NCBI GenBank assembly: GCA_963749485.1
Contig: CAVVMV010000013.1
Coordinates: forward strand, 104,304 to 168,303
Reading direction: 5' to 3'
Length of the DNA stretch: 64,000 nucleotides
DNA from: JAZGGS01 sp963749485
Lineage (GTDB): Bacteria > Bacteroidota > Ignavibacteria > Ignavibacteriales > Ignavibacteriaceae
Positions within the stretch are counted from its first letter, which is position 1; each line of letters starts with the position of its first letter. The translations under genes and the position numbers were made by a program. Positions 29,358 to 40,600 of the stretch are shown piece by piece. Under the pieces are notes generated by a model. It did no database searches, was not told the DNA's origin, and saw only the letters and a list, made by a program, of their open reading frames with translations.

Positions 29358-30587
29358 TTACTCTTTTAAAGCTTTGTTCACAACTTGCTCGGATATTTTT
29401 TACGTCATTAAAGAAAGACAATATTTTTCTTAGCACTGCTTCAACAACAGCATCGGGACATGATGCACCGCTGGTTAAAAGAATATCAACCGGTTGATCT
29501 TTTGCTAAAAAATCTTTTGTAATTTTTTCTTTCCCCGATTTCAAATCAAAATGACTTATTTCTTTACTTGAAATTATTTTTTCTTCGGAAGATATAAAAA
29601 ATGTATCTACTTTTTCTTCACACAATTCTACAATATGGCTTGTGTTAGAACTGTTATAACCACCAACTACAATAGCGAAATCTGCAGGAACTTTTAATAA
29701 ATTATAAGTTGCTTCCTGGTTATCGTTAGTTGCATAACAGAGTGTGTCTCTGTGTATCGGCAAAATGATTAGTTAATTTTTCTTCTCCATACTTTTTCAA
29801 CATTGTTGCTTTTAAATTATTCCGATATCTCCTCTGTTTCTGATGATAGCATGGTTGTCTGGTTTACAACACCAATTCGCTGCAGGTCTTCTTTTACATT
29901 AAAATTTGCAGAATATTTTCCTTCAAAGAATTCATAAAATTTATTTTCATCAATCTCACCAAGAATAATTGAAGAAAGCATTTTAGTTTCTTCAATATTA
30001 CGAACAATAACTGATGGAGCAGTTTGTACTGCATGAGAAAAAGTTGCTCTTGTTTCTTCATGGTTATGTTTGCCATGAATAATAATCGTGTACTCTTTTT
30101 CTCCCAACTGGGCAGAGCGGTTCCACACTTTTTCTACAAACGGACATGTGGTATTAAATTTATAAGGATCGATGCCAAGCTGGTTTAATTTTTTTTCAAT
30201 CTCAAGCGTTGTTCCGAAGGCAGGGATAATAACAATATCATCAGAGTTCAAATCATTCCAGTCGATAAGCATCTCCCCTGCTTCATCCATAATAAAACTT
30301 ACACCCAATTCTTTAAGATCATTATTCACACCAGGATTATGTATCATTTCGCTCAGTAAAAAAATTCTTTTACCGGATTTTCTTCAACGGTTTTATAAGC
30401 AATTTCAATTGCATTCTCTACGCCGTAACAAAATCCAAAATGCCTTGCCAGGTAAAACCGAACGGGTCCAAAATCCAGGAGGGTTGGTGAATAATCGTTT
30501 TTCTTCGGATCAGCTAAGCTGCCGAAAGTTTTTTATCTGTGTGATAATTGAACTTCTGTATCTTTTAGGTATTTCAAACTTCTTCAT
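29358..30587 (-). CDS. ispH: 4-hydroxy-3-methylbut-2-enyl diphosphate reductase (LytB)
   Basis: From ATG 30587: MKKFEIPKRYRSSIITQIKN, then FGPVRFYLARHFGFCYGVEN with the first cluster Cys, FNTTCPFVEKVWNR with the second, and SGASCPDAVVEAVLRKIL with the third. HGKHNHEETRAT, VVNQTTMLSS and GGYNSSNTSHIV carry the substrate His, Thr and SxN residues. The natural end reads SEQVVNKALKE at 29358. IspH makes IPP and DMAPP, the last step of the MEP isoprenoid pathway. Breaks near 30505, 30380, 29795 and 29390 are taken as errors: at 30380 four A residues stand where KRIFLL requires five. The N-terminal extension of about 60 residues before the first Cys is typical of Bacteroidota-type IspH. Confidence 0.9.
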
Positions 30588-30639
30588 AAAAAATATTTTT
30601 CTTTAAGCTAAAAATTAGTTATTCAGTAATTCGTGTGCA

Positions 30640-31089
30640 TCAGCTGGAATTTAATTTCATCTCGCTAACAAAATTTTCTTTTGATGGCTTCACAAGGAAA
30701 AAATATCCGATTAAAAATATAAACACAGCCGAGTATAAATGGTTACCTGTAAACATCAAAGCAATTAATGATAACATAGTGGCGCTTTCTACCAGTGCCC
30801 ATTGAATAATTTTAAAAGTTCTGTATTTAGCAATTTTAGTTTTTACATCTCCATTTTCATCAACACCGGAAATATTTTTATTGTATAAAAACCTGGATAA
30901 GATCATCATCATCAAACCAAAAAGAGGAACAATAATCTGAAATATTTCGTCCAGTTCTTTGTTAGCTATAAACTCTTCGGTTCCGGAAAACCAAAAAGCA
31001 ACCGCAAAAAAAAGTAACTGCCCCACTAGCAGTGCGAAAAATATGGAGACCGTTACTTTAAATTGTTCCTTTAAATTATTACTGTTCAT
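30640..31089 (-). CDS. Hypothetical membrane protein, four predicted spans
   Basis: A 149-residue protein with hydrophobic segments at about residues 13-35, 48-65, 93-113 and 118-136, separated by short polar loops (NKNISGVDENGDVKTKIAKY between spans two and three). I recognise no family signature. It is cotranscribable with ispH (52 bases apart) and divergent from prfA. Its start codon is close to the divergent promoter at 31147. Confidence 0.65.
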   Translation of the reverse strand: MNSNNLKEQFKVTVSIFFALLVGQLLFFAVAFWFSGTEEFIANKELDEIFQIIVPLFGLMMMILSRFLYNKNISGVDENGDVKTKIAKYRTFKIIQWALVESATMLSLIALMFTGNHLYSAVFIFLIGYFFLVKPSKENFVSEMKLNSS

Positions 31090-31146
31090 TTATTTTCAAC
31101 TCCCTTTCAAAGCAAAAGTTACTTAGAATTTCAGAAGCATCTTTAC

Positions 31147-31154
31147 TATATTTG
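31147..31154 (+). promoter_or_regulatory. Candidate -7 box for prfA
   Basis: TATATTTG matches the Bacteroidota TAnnTTTG element 24 bases before the prfA ATG at 31178. I do not see a clear -33 element, so this is tentative. Confidence 0.35.
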
Positions 31155-31177
31155 CACACCAAAATTGAAAGAAAAAT

Positions 31178-32258
31178 ATGAATCTGGTTGAGAAATTAGA
31201 AAAAATAAAAGAGAGATACGAACTGGTTAACCAGCAGCTTTCCGATCCGGCTGTGCTAAACGACCGAAAGAAAATGATAACCCTTGGCAAAGAACGGAGC
31301 GAACTTGAGGAGATTGTACAAGTTTATAAGAATTATAAAAATGTTTTAGATAATCTTAAAGGTAATAAAGAGCTTATTGATGCCAGGGAAGATACCGAAT
31401 TGGTTGAGATGGCAGAAATGGAATTAGAAGATTTAAATAAGCAAAAAGAAAATTTAGAAGAAGAGATAAAAATTATTCTGCTGCCAAAAGATCCTAATGA
31501 TGATAAAAGTGTGATCATGGAAATTCGCGCAGGAACCGGAGGCGATGAAGCAGCACTTTTTGCTGGAGATCTTTTTAGAATGTACACCCGCTTTGCAGAA
31601 AATAAAGGGTGGAAAATTGAAATTATTGATATTAATGATACAGGGCTCGGTGGTATTAAAGAAGTTGTTTTTTCATTGGAAGGCGCAAATGTTTACGGCG
31701 ATTTAAAATTTGAAAGCGGCGTGCACAGAGTTCAAAGAGTACCGGAAACTGAAGGAAGTGGAAGAGTTCATACATCTGCGGCTTCCGTTGCCGTGCTTCC
31801 CGAAGTTGAAGATGTACAGGTAGAAATAAATCCAGGCTGATTTAAAGATTGATATTTTTCGTTCCGGCGGCGCAGGAGGACAAAGCGTAAACAAACTTGA
31901 AACTGCTATTAGAATTACTCATTTGCCAACTAAGATTGTTGTATCGTGCCAGGATGAAAGATCGCAATTAAAGAATAAGCAAAAAGCTATGAAAGTGCTT
32001 AAAGCACGACTATATGATTTTGAATTAAAAAAACATAACGACCAGATTTCAGCAAAGAGAAAATTGATGGTAGGCAGCGGGGATAGAAGTGATAAAATAA
32101 GGACCTATAATTTTCCGCAAAACAGAATTACAGATCATAGGATTGGCTTAACCCTTTACAACCTTTCTAACATTATGGAAGGGGATCTGTCAGAGTTAAT
32201 CGAACAAATTAAAATAGCAGACAGAGCCGAAAAGCTACAGGCAACTGAAGAAGTGTGA
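31178..32258 (+). CDS. prfA: Peptide chain release factor 1
   Basis: A full-length RF1 of about 359 residues. The N-terminal helical domain begins MNLVEKLEKIKERYELVNQQ. The codon-recognition region includes SGVHRVQRVPETEGSGRVHT with the PxT-type PET tripeptide, and the catalytic GGQ appears as RSGGAGGQSVNKLETAIR. The C terminus contains LMVGSGDRSDKIRTYNFPQN. It terminates at UAA and UAG. One extra G near 31837 (CCAGGCTGA for CCAGCTGAT) breaks the frame between VEINP and ADLKIDIF; an essential gene with a homopolymer shift points to sequencing error. A second, partial and different prfA lies at 61829-62188. Confidence 0.95.
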
Positions 32259-32276
32259 TAAAAATAATTAAGGATT

Positions 32277-32561
32277 TCAGTTTGGCGTACGATGCAAATT
32301 CTTGATATTTTGTACCAGCCGGATAATAAAAACTAACCCAAAACCGAGCGATGACTGTAGAACATCCCCCGTATTCACTATAAACTCTTCAGAATAACCT
32401 AACAAACTTATAACTGTTTTTGCAGCAATAAGAAGAGTAAAAAAAGCAGCAAAACCATATAAACCAGCTTTTAACGGTAACAAGAAAAAATTTAAGAATA
32501 TCTGATTGATTGCTGGAATAACTACCCTTGTTCGTGCAGAATGTACGATTACACCTTTCAA
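32277..32561 (-). CDS. Hypothetical small membrane protein
   Basis: A 94-residue protein with two hydrophobic segments, LKAGLYGFAAFFTLLIAAKT near residues 29-48 and a second around LGFGLVFIIRLVQ. The N terminus is basic. I do not recognise a family. It converges on prfA with 18 bases between the stops and no hairpin I could find. Confidence 0.5.
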   Translation of the reverse strand: MKGVIVHSARTRVVIPAINQIFLNFFLLPLKAGLYGFAAFFTLLIAAKTVISLLGYSEEFIVNTGDVLQSSLGFGLVFIIRLVQNIKNLHRTPN

Positions 32562-32789
32562 ATTGATCCTTATATTATAGAAATTATTTTATCTTCTTAT
32601 AAATATAAGGATAATTTGTATTTGATGTCAATTAACTTCATATAAATTTTGTAAATCCTTGCTAATAAGAAAAATAGGGGGTATGAAGATTATTGAATTT
32701 TACAGCCAAAAGTTGGTTAAGAATTGATACTATAAACGAAATTTTTGTCTAAAAGGAAGGTGAAAATTTGAGTGATAATAAGAAAAATT

Positions 32790-34355
32790 TTATTCAACAC
32801 TTACAACTATTACACTAACATCATCATCATATTTTTCGCTTGTGAACTTATTTAAATCTTTCTGAATTGCGGTTAGCAGATCTTCATCATTCTTAGTACC
32901 GGAAAGAAGTTCAGTTAAGCTTTTAGTACCGTATTGCTGCTGCTCCGCATTCCTGGATTCAATAAGTCCGTCTGTTGTAATTACAATAGAATCGTGTAAA
33001 TTAAGTTCGATTACTGAATCTTCAAATATGCTATCTTCTGCAAATCCTAAAAGCATTCCATCCGATTTTATTTTTGATACAGAGCCATCGGAAGCATTTT
33101 TATAAAAAAGCGGGAGATCACCTGCACCAGAATATTTTAAAACCATATTTTTATTATCAAGGATAAGTACTGAAAGTGTTGTAAATACTTCGGAAACTTT
33201 TGCATCTTTATAAACAGACTTATTAACCTTAGCGAGTATTTTTCCCGGTGAGCCAGTTTCTCCTGTTTCCAGCACAGATCTTAATGCACTTCTTACATAA
33301 CCTGCATAAGCAATTGCAAAATACCATGCACCCCACTTCTTTCCCATAACATCTCCAAGAACCACTGCAAAATGAGTTTCATCAAGCTGGAGGTAATCTA
33401 TAAAATCTCCGCCGGGAATTCCACGGTAAGGAACATGCCAGTGATTGATAGAAAATTTTTCAAATTCCGGGTAGTTATCCGGAACAACTTTAACCCTCAT
33501 AACATCGGCTGCCTGGTGAAGTTCTGAAACAACTTTTTGTCTTTCTTTGTTAAGGCTTTTTATTAATGCCGATACTTTTGCAACTATCACTTTGGGACCA
33601 GAAGTTTTAACAACATAATCGGTAATATCAAGTTCGTAACCATCCAGCATATCCTGTTCTTCACCTCTTGCAGAGAGAAAAATAAACGGGATAAGTTTTA
33701 ACTCAGGATCTTCCAGTAAAATTTTTCTTAATTGGAAACCATCCATAACCGGCATACTAATATCTGATACTATTATATCGGGATGGAATGACTTGATTAG
33801 CTTAAGCCCACTTTCTCCATTATCTGCAATTTCACATTCAAAACCTGCGCGATTAAGATTATATTGGAAAAGCTTTGCCAGCGAATCATTATCATCAATC
33901 AGGGCTATTTTAGAAGAGGTTTTTTCGAACTTTTCACTAAGTTCCTTTTTAACTCCATACATCTTATAAATATCGGAACGGCGAATAAGTGCACGAACTT
34001 TAATCAGTAATTCCTTAACATCAAACGGTTTTGTAATTATATCATCTCCCCCAACATCCATAGCTTTCGATTTATCTTCCAGAGTATCTTTTGCTGTAAC
34101 AAAAACAAAAGGGATCATACGATGATTTTCATTTTCCCTTACCTTCTGGCAAAATGTAAAGCCATCCATTTCATCCATAGTTACATCACAAAGAACCAGG
34201 TCAATCTTTTGGTTTTCCAGATGTTGAAAACCCTCTTTTGCGCTTCCTGCTATATGAGTTTGGAAGTTATTTTTTGATAAATGATGAGAGATTAGTTTTC
34301 TAATGGTAGGATCGTCATCAACAATAAGAACTGATTTGCTATCATCGGAAGACAT
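32790..34355 (-). CDS. Double-receiver response regulator with PP2C/SpoIIE phosphatase output
   Basis: A 521-residue protein with two receiver domains and a C-terminal PPM phosphatase. REC1 (residues 7-125) has LIVDDDP, LVLCDVTMDEMDG with the phospho-Asp, VFVTAKD and ITKPFD. REC2 (about 148-268) has ALIDDND, IIVSDISMPVMDG, FLSARGE and VVKTSG, where the usual Lys-Pro is Lys-Thr. The phosphatase part shows HWHVPYRGIPGGDFIDYLQL, VVLGDVMGKKWGAW, LKYSGAGDLPLFYK and TDGLIESRN, the RsbU/SpoIIE pattern that dephosphorylates anti-sigma-factor antagonists. It follows an NtrC-type regulator and a histidine kinase on the same strand, so it probably belongs to their signalling circuit. Confidence 0.92.
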   Translation of the reverse strand: MSSDDSKSVLIVDDDPTIRKLISHHLSKNNFQTHIAGSAKEGFQHLENQKIDLVLCDVTMDEMDGFTFCQKVRENENHRMIPFVFVTAKDTLEDKSKAMDVGGDDIITKPFDVKELLIKVRALIRRSDIYKMYGVKKELSEKFEKTSSKIALIDDNDSLAKLFQYNLNRAGFECEIADNGESGLKLIKSFHPDIIVSDISMPVMDGFQLRKILLEDPELKLIPFIFLSARGEEQDMLDGYELDITDYVVKTSGPKVIVAKVSALIKSLNKERQKVVSELHQAADVMRVKVVPDNYPEFEKFSINHWHVPYRGIPGGDFIDYLQLDETHFAVVLGDVMGKKWGAWYFAIAYAGYVRSALRSVLETGETGSPGKILAKVNKSVYKDAKVSEVFTTLSVLILDNKNMVLKYSGAGDLPLFYKNASDGSVSKIKSDGMLLGFAEDSIFEDSVIELNLHDSIVITTDGLIESRNAEQQQYGTKSLTELLSGTKNDEDLLTAIQKDLNKFTSEKYDDDVSVIVVSVE

Positions 34356-34430
34356 TAAATATACCTTTTTTGGTTACTAAACCGAGGTTCGCTCTCCCGG
34401 ATAATTTTAATTTAAATAATTTAGATTTCT

Positions 34431-35814
34431 TTACTCAAATGAGCGGTTTTCAATACTATACTTTTCCATTAAACGGTAAATTGTTGCTCTTCCTAACTGC
34501 AATTTTTTAGCTGCTTCAACTATATTACCTTTAGTAACTTTAAGTGCATGCCTTATCGATTCTTCTTTTATCTTTTCGAAAGGTACAACAGTATCATCGG
34601 AAAACAAAGAGCCGGAATATTCAATTGAACTTACACCATCGGTAGCTTTTAAATGTGGAGGAAGATCGTCGATATCAATAACATCATTTTCTGTAATAAT
34701 AATACATCTTTCAATCGTGTTTTCCATTTCCCTTATGTTGCCGGGCCAATCATATTCGTAAATCTGTTTCAATGCTTTTTTTGTAAAACCTTTAATATTC
34801 TTTCCAAGTTTTTCGTTAAACTCATCTACAAAGTGTTCTGTTAGTACAAGTATATCTGCCCTTCTTTGCCTTAAAGGAGGAATGAAAATAGGGAACGAAT
34901 TTAAACGGTAGAAAAGATCTTCACGGAATTGTTTCTGTTCTACAGCTTGTTTTAGATCCCTGTTTGTAGCAGAAATAATACGAACGTTTGTTTTTATAAG
35001 TTCGGTGCCGCCAACTCTTTCAAATTCTTTTTGCTGGATAACACGAAGCAGTTTTGCCTGTAAAAGCATTTCAAGTTCACCAACTTCATCCAGGAATATT
35101 GTCCCGTCTTTTGCAAGTTCAAATTTACCAAGTTTTCTTTGATGCGCACCGGTAAATGATCCTTTCTCATGCCCAAAGAGTTCGCTTTCTAAAAGTTCGC
35201 GGGGGATGGATGCACAGTTAACAACCACAAACGGTTTATCTTTTCTCCAACCGTTGTAATGGATTGCACGTGCAATAAGCTCTTTACCTGTACCGCTATC
35301 ACCATAAATCAGAACAGTTATATCGTTGTTAAGGACCTTTGAAACCAGCTTAAAAACATCCTGCATTTTTCCATCTGCTGTTATGATGTTATCGAAGCTG
35401 TATTCTTTCTTAACATTTTCTTTTAGATTCTGAAGTTCTTTTGTAAGATCATAGTTTTTAATAGCATTTTTAATTGACAGTTCAAGCCGTTGTTGATCCA
35501 GAGGTTTAGGAAAATAATCGTATGCACCATACCGTAGCGACTCAACCGCAACCTCGATGCTCCCCTGTGCAGATAGCATAATTACCGGTAAATTTTCCTC
35601 AAATTGACGAATTCTTTTCAGTGTTTCCACCCCATCCAGCCCGGGCAGCATGATATCCAGAAGTATAAGATCAGGTTTGGCACCCATACGTTTTTAACAT
35701 TGCCTCGCTGTTAGAAAACACCTCAACATCGTATCCCCATTTATCCTTAACCCAGAAGGAGAGGAGCTTGGAAATTGCCTGCTCATCGTCAACTATAAAA
35801 ACCAGCTTACTCAA
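34431..35814 (-). CDS. NtrC-family sigma-54-dependent response regulator
   Basis: Starts at TTG 35814, overlapping the kinase stop as TTGA: SKLVFIVDDEQAISKLLSFW. After one extra A in a run near 35695 it continues MGAKPDLILLDIMLPGLDG with the phospho-Asp, MLSAQGS and FPKPLD. The AAA+ domain has GDSGTGKELIARAI (Walker A), GSFTGA and GTIFLDEVGEL. The end is a Fis-type helix (KGNIVEAAKKLQLGRATIYR). It should activate sigma-54 promoters on phosphorylation. The partner is almost certainly the overlapping histidine kinase. Targets are unknown. Confidence 0.92.
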
Positions 35815-37469
35815 GATTTAACCTCAGATTTTTCAATTTTTACGTTTTTAGGCAGTTTTATAATAAAACTTGTTCCGCTGCCAGCTTCACTTTGTACAGT
35901 AATAAGTCCTTTGTGAAGATCGACCATTTGTTTTACAAAAACCAAGCCAACACCTGTACCGGGTATTTCACTACCCGGACGGCTGACCCTGTAAAATTTC
36001 TGAAAAATGTATGGTAAATCCTTCTCAGGAATCCCAATTCCGGTATCGCTGACTATTATTTCTACTTCCCTAAAAAGGTTATTAGTAATAATTTTTACTC
36101 TTCCATATTCATTCGTAAACTTTATTGCGTTGTTAATAAGCGCTTCAAAAACTTCGGAAAGTTTTTCTTTGTCCGCCTCAAGTGTAACTTCATCGGCAGG
36201 ATGCTCAAAACTAAGCTCTATATTTTTTTGCCCGGCAAACTCTTTGTTCAATTCTATAACATTTAGCAGGAGATCAACTACGCTAACTGTTGATCTATCG
36301 AGTGAAATTTTTCCACCTTCAATTCTTGATATATCCAGCACACTCTTAATCAGTTTTGCAAGCCGTTTACCTTCGTTAAGAATTACGTTATTAAATTCCT
36401 TTTTCATTTCGGGAGGCAAATCGGGATCCAATTCAATAGATTCCGAAAAACCGATTATTGATGCGAGCGGGGTTCTAAACTCATGCGAAATGTTGGAAAT
36501 GAATTCACTCTTTAACCTGTTCAATTCTTCCACCAACGATTCGTGTTTTCTCGTCCGTGCTCTTTCCAGCTTGATTAAACGGTTGGCTTCCACAATTTTG
36601 GGCTTAAGTTTTCTTATCTCCTCTTCAAAATGTTTTAATTTACTGATGCTCTTTCCAGTACCAAGCATTCCGGTAATTTTACCTTTTTTAGAAATAAGCC
36701 GGATACTTATTTCATACGCTAACTGTCTATCGTATTTGCTTACAAGCATAGTTTCGAACCGGGTAACATTTTTTGTTTTTATTGCTTCTTCAAATGCTTC
36801 CGAAGTGCTGTTACTAAAATCCAAATCTACAATCTCTAAAAAATGTTTCCCTTTAATTTCATCCGAAGTATATTCAAGATTTAAAATACCAGCTTCGTTA
36901 ACCAGCACAATCTTGCCGGCTTTATCAAGAAAAAATACCAGGTCTGTGGCTACTTCAAGTAAAACTTTAAAGTTATCATCCTCTTCCGATAAGAAATCAT
37001 TTCCCTCTGAAGTAATTTGCAGGTTTTCAATATCGCCTGCTGCTTTACCAACATCGTAATTTTCTATATTAAGCAGTTCTTTAACCTGTCCGCTAAGTAT
37101 TGTAAGAGCTGCAATAATTCTATCTTTGCACTCTCCGGTAAAAGTTTCTGCAATTTCTGAAAAAAGAAGAATATAAACGGATTCATTCCGTTCCCTGAAT
37201 GAATGAACTTCCTGGATGAAAAACGAATTAATAGAATTATCTATGTAAAGATTTTTTAATTCAGTTAGTTCTTTTACAGAATTGAATTCTACATCAGAGC
37301 TTTTTTTAAGCTTTAAAAGTGAATTGTTGAGTGATTGGAATTTTTCTTTGCTCTCCCCCCATATATCAATTATATCAAAATCCGAGTTATTTATTCTTAC
37401 CAAATAGCCGCATTTACTCTGACTAATTTTGGAGATGATCTGAAGTGTGTTTTTTACTAGCTCAGACAT
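35811..37469 (-). CDS. PAS-domain sensor histidine kinase
   Basis: A 552-residue protein without clear membrane spans. A GAF-like N-terminal region (residues 1-140) precedes a PAS domain (about 175-295: VLLEVATDLVFFLDKAGKIV, GKHFLEIVDLDFS) and a short coiled coil. HisKA shows FISNISHEFRTPLASIIGFS with the phospho-His. HATPase has the N box EALINNAIKFTNEYGRVKI, the G1 box DTGIGIPEKDLPYIFQKFY and G2 PGTGVGLVFVKQM. It is likely a cytoplasmic sensor that phosphorylates the overlapping NtrC-type regulator. The signal is unknown. Confidence 0.92.
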   Translation of the reverse strand: MSELVKNTLQIISKISQSKCGYLVRINNSDFDIIDIWGESKEKFQSLNNSLLKLKKSSDVEFNSVKELTELKNLYIDNSINSFFIQEVHSFRERNESVYILLFSEIAETFTGECKDRIIAALTILSGQVKELLNIENYDVGKAAGDIENLQITSEGNDFLSEEDDNFKVLLEVATDLVFFLDKAGKIVLVNEAGILNLEYTSDEIKGKHFLEIVDLDFSNSTSEAFEEAIKTKNVTRFETMLVSKYDRQLAYEISIRLISKKGKITGMLGTGKSISKLKHFEEEIRKLKPKIVEANRLIKLERARTRKHESLVEELNRLKSEFISNISHEFRTPLASIIGFSESIELDPDLPPEMKKEFNNVILNEGKRLAKLIKSVLDISRIEGGKISLDRSTVSVVDLLLNVIELNKEFAGQKNIELSFEHPADEVTLEADKEKLSEVFEALINNAIKFTNEYGRVKIITNNLFREVEIIVSDTGIGIPEKDLPYIFQKFYRVSRPGSEIPGTGVGLVFVKQMVDLHKGLITVQSEAGSGTSFIIKLPKNVKIEKSEVKS

Positions 37470-37623
37470 TTTTTAATAATCGAGTTCTTAAAAATAGATA
37501 GTATATAAAAATAAATTTATTTATTAAGAAATAATAGTTTTTAGGTAGAAATGAATTAAATATTGATGGAAACCAGGAAAGAATTTTTATTTGAAAAACT
37601 TTTGAGTGAACGATTCTATGAAA

Positions 37624-40600
37624 TCAGTTCCCGGAACCATCTTCTTGGAGGGATTCGTAATATTTAATAATTAATTCCTCGTAGTCTTTTGTATATCCTT
37701 CTCTCACTGCCCTGTTAAGTTCATCCCTTATTTTGTTAATTGCATCTTCCGAAGAAAGATTAAGATCGTATGGAGAATCTCTTAATACAGTTTCGCCAGT
37801 TCTGGATTCCCTTTTCTTTTCAAAATCTCTTTCATTTATCGAACGTTGAGCATCAAGCATTTTTGACAATATATTTTCCTGCTTCTGTATCAAATCATCA
37901 TCAAGTTTTTGAGTGTTCATGTCTGTGATAACTTCCTGCATTTTTTCAAGAATATTATCAAGATCTCCGGGAAGTTTTTTTGAATGACCGGAAAGCTTAG
38001 CTTCCTGGTTTAATTGTTCCATGGATTTTCGAATTAATTCCTGCTGCTGTCCCAAACGCTGCATTTCTCCCTGCTGCTGCGGTGATAAATTTCCTTGCTG
38101 CATTTGTTTTAACATTTGGGTCATGTTATTCAGATTCATCTGCTGCCCGGACATTTGCTGCAACTGCTGCATCAGCGACATCATTCCACCCTGTCCCCCG
38201 CTTTGCATCATTCCTTCCATTGAACTCTTCATCATCGAAGCTGCTTCATTCAAATACTTCATCGCCTCGCCCTGCTGAATTGCTGAAAATGAACCGTTCC
38301 TGTTTTGCATAGACTGCAAAGACATTTGCATATTCTGATTTGCCTTACCAAGGGCTTCACCCATTTCGGGAGAGATGGCAAAAGTTTTTTGCGAAAGCTC
38401 AGCCATTTGCTGCAATATGTTTTTAAGATTCTCACTTAATTTACTCTGTTCCTGCGCAAGTTTATTAAGAGATGATGAATTAGGATCAAGATTTTGTGAT
38501 TCTTCTTTCAACTCTTCCTGCTTTTTGGAAAGTGAAATAAGATTATCCAGTATTTTCATCATATCTGTAAAAGTCTGTACCTGGTTTTTCTGATTCATTT
38601 CACTTTGCATCTGCATCATCATCTCATTCATCTGGTTCATATTACTTTGTAACTGCTGCTGGTTCTCCATAGCCATCTCTTGCTGCTGCTGTTGAATCTT
38701 TTCTGATGCTTCTTCAGAGAGTTTTTCATTCTGCTGCTTACTAAATTCTTCCATCAGTTTTTCCATCTCTTCCATCGGCATATCTTCAAGCTCGCTCATC
38801 TTTTCCTTAAGCTTTTGCATCTCCTCTTCCAGTTTTTGCAATTCATTTGAAATATCCTCCTGCTTGTTACTTAGTTCATCCTGTTTGTTCTTTATCAGAA
38901 AGATCACTTTGCTTTGTTTGTTCGGTTAAATTTTCCTGCTCTTTGCTTAATTCTTCTGTTCTCCTAATTAATTCATCAACTTTTTGTTCTACCTGGATAC
39001 GCTTTAACAGGTTTAAAGTTCTTTCTATGCTCTTCTTAAATCTTTCTTCATCAAACTTAAGATTCTCCATTGCATTCTGTGTAAGATCCCTGTTCATCTT
39101 TTGTAAAAGCTGCTGCATTTGTTCCATTGCTTTTTTCATTTCTTCGCCGGTTAGCTGGTCCATCAAATCCTGGAGCTCTAAATATTTTTCCATTGTTTCT
39201 TCAGAGAGCAAATTATTTTCCTGCAGGTTTTGTCTCATCTCGGTAAGCTGGTCGTTTACCTCATCCACTTTTTCCTGCAGCTCTTTAAACTTTTCCAGTG
39301 CATCAGAAATTTTTTCCTTTTCTTCCCAGGTTAATTCCTGTTCATCTTTTTTCAATTCCTGGTCAATCTCTTCAAGCGTATTTTTCAATTCTTCTGCTTC
39401 CTTTAAAGTTTCTTCCAATTCAAGTTCAGTTTGAGAGTAAACTTCATCCGCATCAGATAAAATTTCTTCAAGCGAAGGAACTCTTACAGTAAAACTATTT
39501 GTTTTAGTAGATTTTGGTCCGCTTACAAAATCATTATCATAAATTTCAAGATAGTAAGTTACAACATCATCTACAGCGAGATGAAGAGGAGTTAAATTCC
39601 AGATGTAATTCACATCAATTTCCTTTTTAAGATCTTCAAGTGGAATTTCAATCGAACTAAACTCAGTTTGCGGTGGTTCATACCTTGAAGCAGATAGCCT
39701 GTAATTCAAATTTAATTTTGAGAAGCCATAATCATCAGCCACTTTTGCCAGCAATGTTAAGCGGTTATCATTTGCAAGCGGAAGGTTTTTATTTGGTGAT
39801 AATAATTCTATAACAGGGTAAGCATCGTAGAGCGCTTTAACATTATAAGTTATGGGTGAAGAGTTTGAATTATCGCTTTCGTCAATCAATTTTATTTTAT
39901 AGCTATTATCTTTCCTCACAGTAAACAATCCTGAAGCATTATTTTCAGTAACATTTAATTCTACAATAGTTGAATCATTAAACTCAAGAAAAGCTTTTGT
40001 AAGATTTTTTGTTGAAGAAAGACTTATCTCAACTCTACTGCCAATAAGTGATGTTACATTGCCATTATCTTTTTGAATGGTTTTGGGAATTCCCGAATAT
40101 GATGGAGGGATGATTGACAATTCCAGATTATTTACCAGCGGACGATTTATAACTGTGACTTCGAAAAGTTCGCTATTTATTTCTTCCGAAGAAGCAAAAT
40201 ACTTAAAAGAGTTTCTAACCGAACTTAAGAGCAAATTATATTTGCCTGTTGAATCTGCATTAGTTTTTTGATGATTGAAGTCTGCTTCATCTTCATTTTT
40301 TAAAGCAAAGAAAACTTCCTTTGGCGGCGTACCGATTACACTTGCTGTGATTAAAATATCATCACCACGGGTTATTTCTGCATTGCCGGGAGTAACTTCA
40401 AAAATAAACTGGGGTGGTGGTATAAATTCTTTATTAAAATTTACCAATCGGTTCGAAGCGGAAAGCATCCCTGGCGCCAGCAGCAAAAGCAGAATTGAAA
40501 AAATCATCAAACCTATGAAGTAAGGGAGAATTTTTCTTGCTTTATCAAACTTAACAGCAGATTCAAACTTAATTCCTTTTGAGCTGTTGTAAACATTTTT

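Noticed and set aside
36007..37059. A 350-codon plus-strand frame rich in Ser and Leu
   Set aside because: It lies wholly antisense to the intact histidine kinase, with no start site or recognisable motif.
38021..38278. Plus-strand frame encoding a strikingly Cys-rich peptide (repeated Cys pairs and triplets)
   Set aside because: It is the antisense of the Gln/Met-rich coiled coil of the DUF4175 protein; CAG and ATG codons read as CTG and CAT, and in the shifted frame as TGC, so the Cys richness is a shadow.
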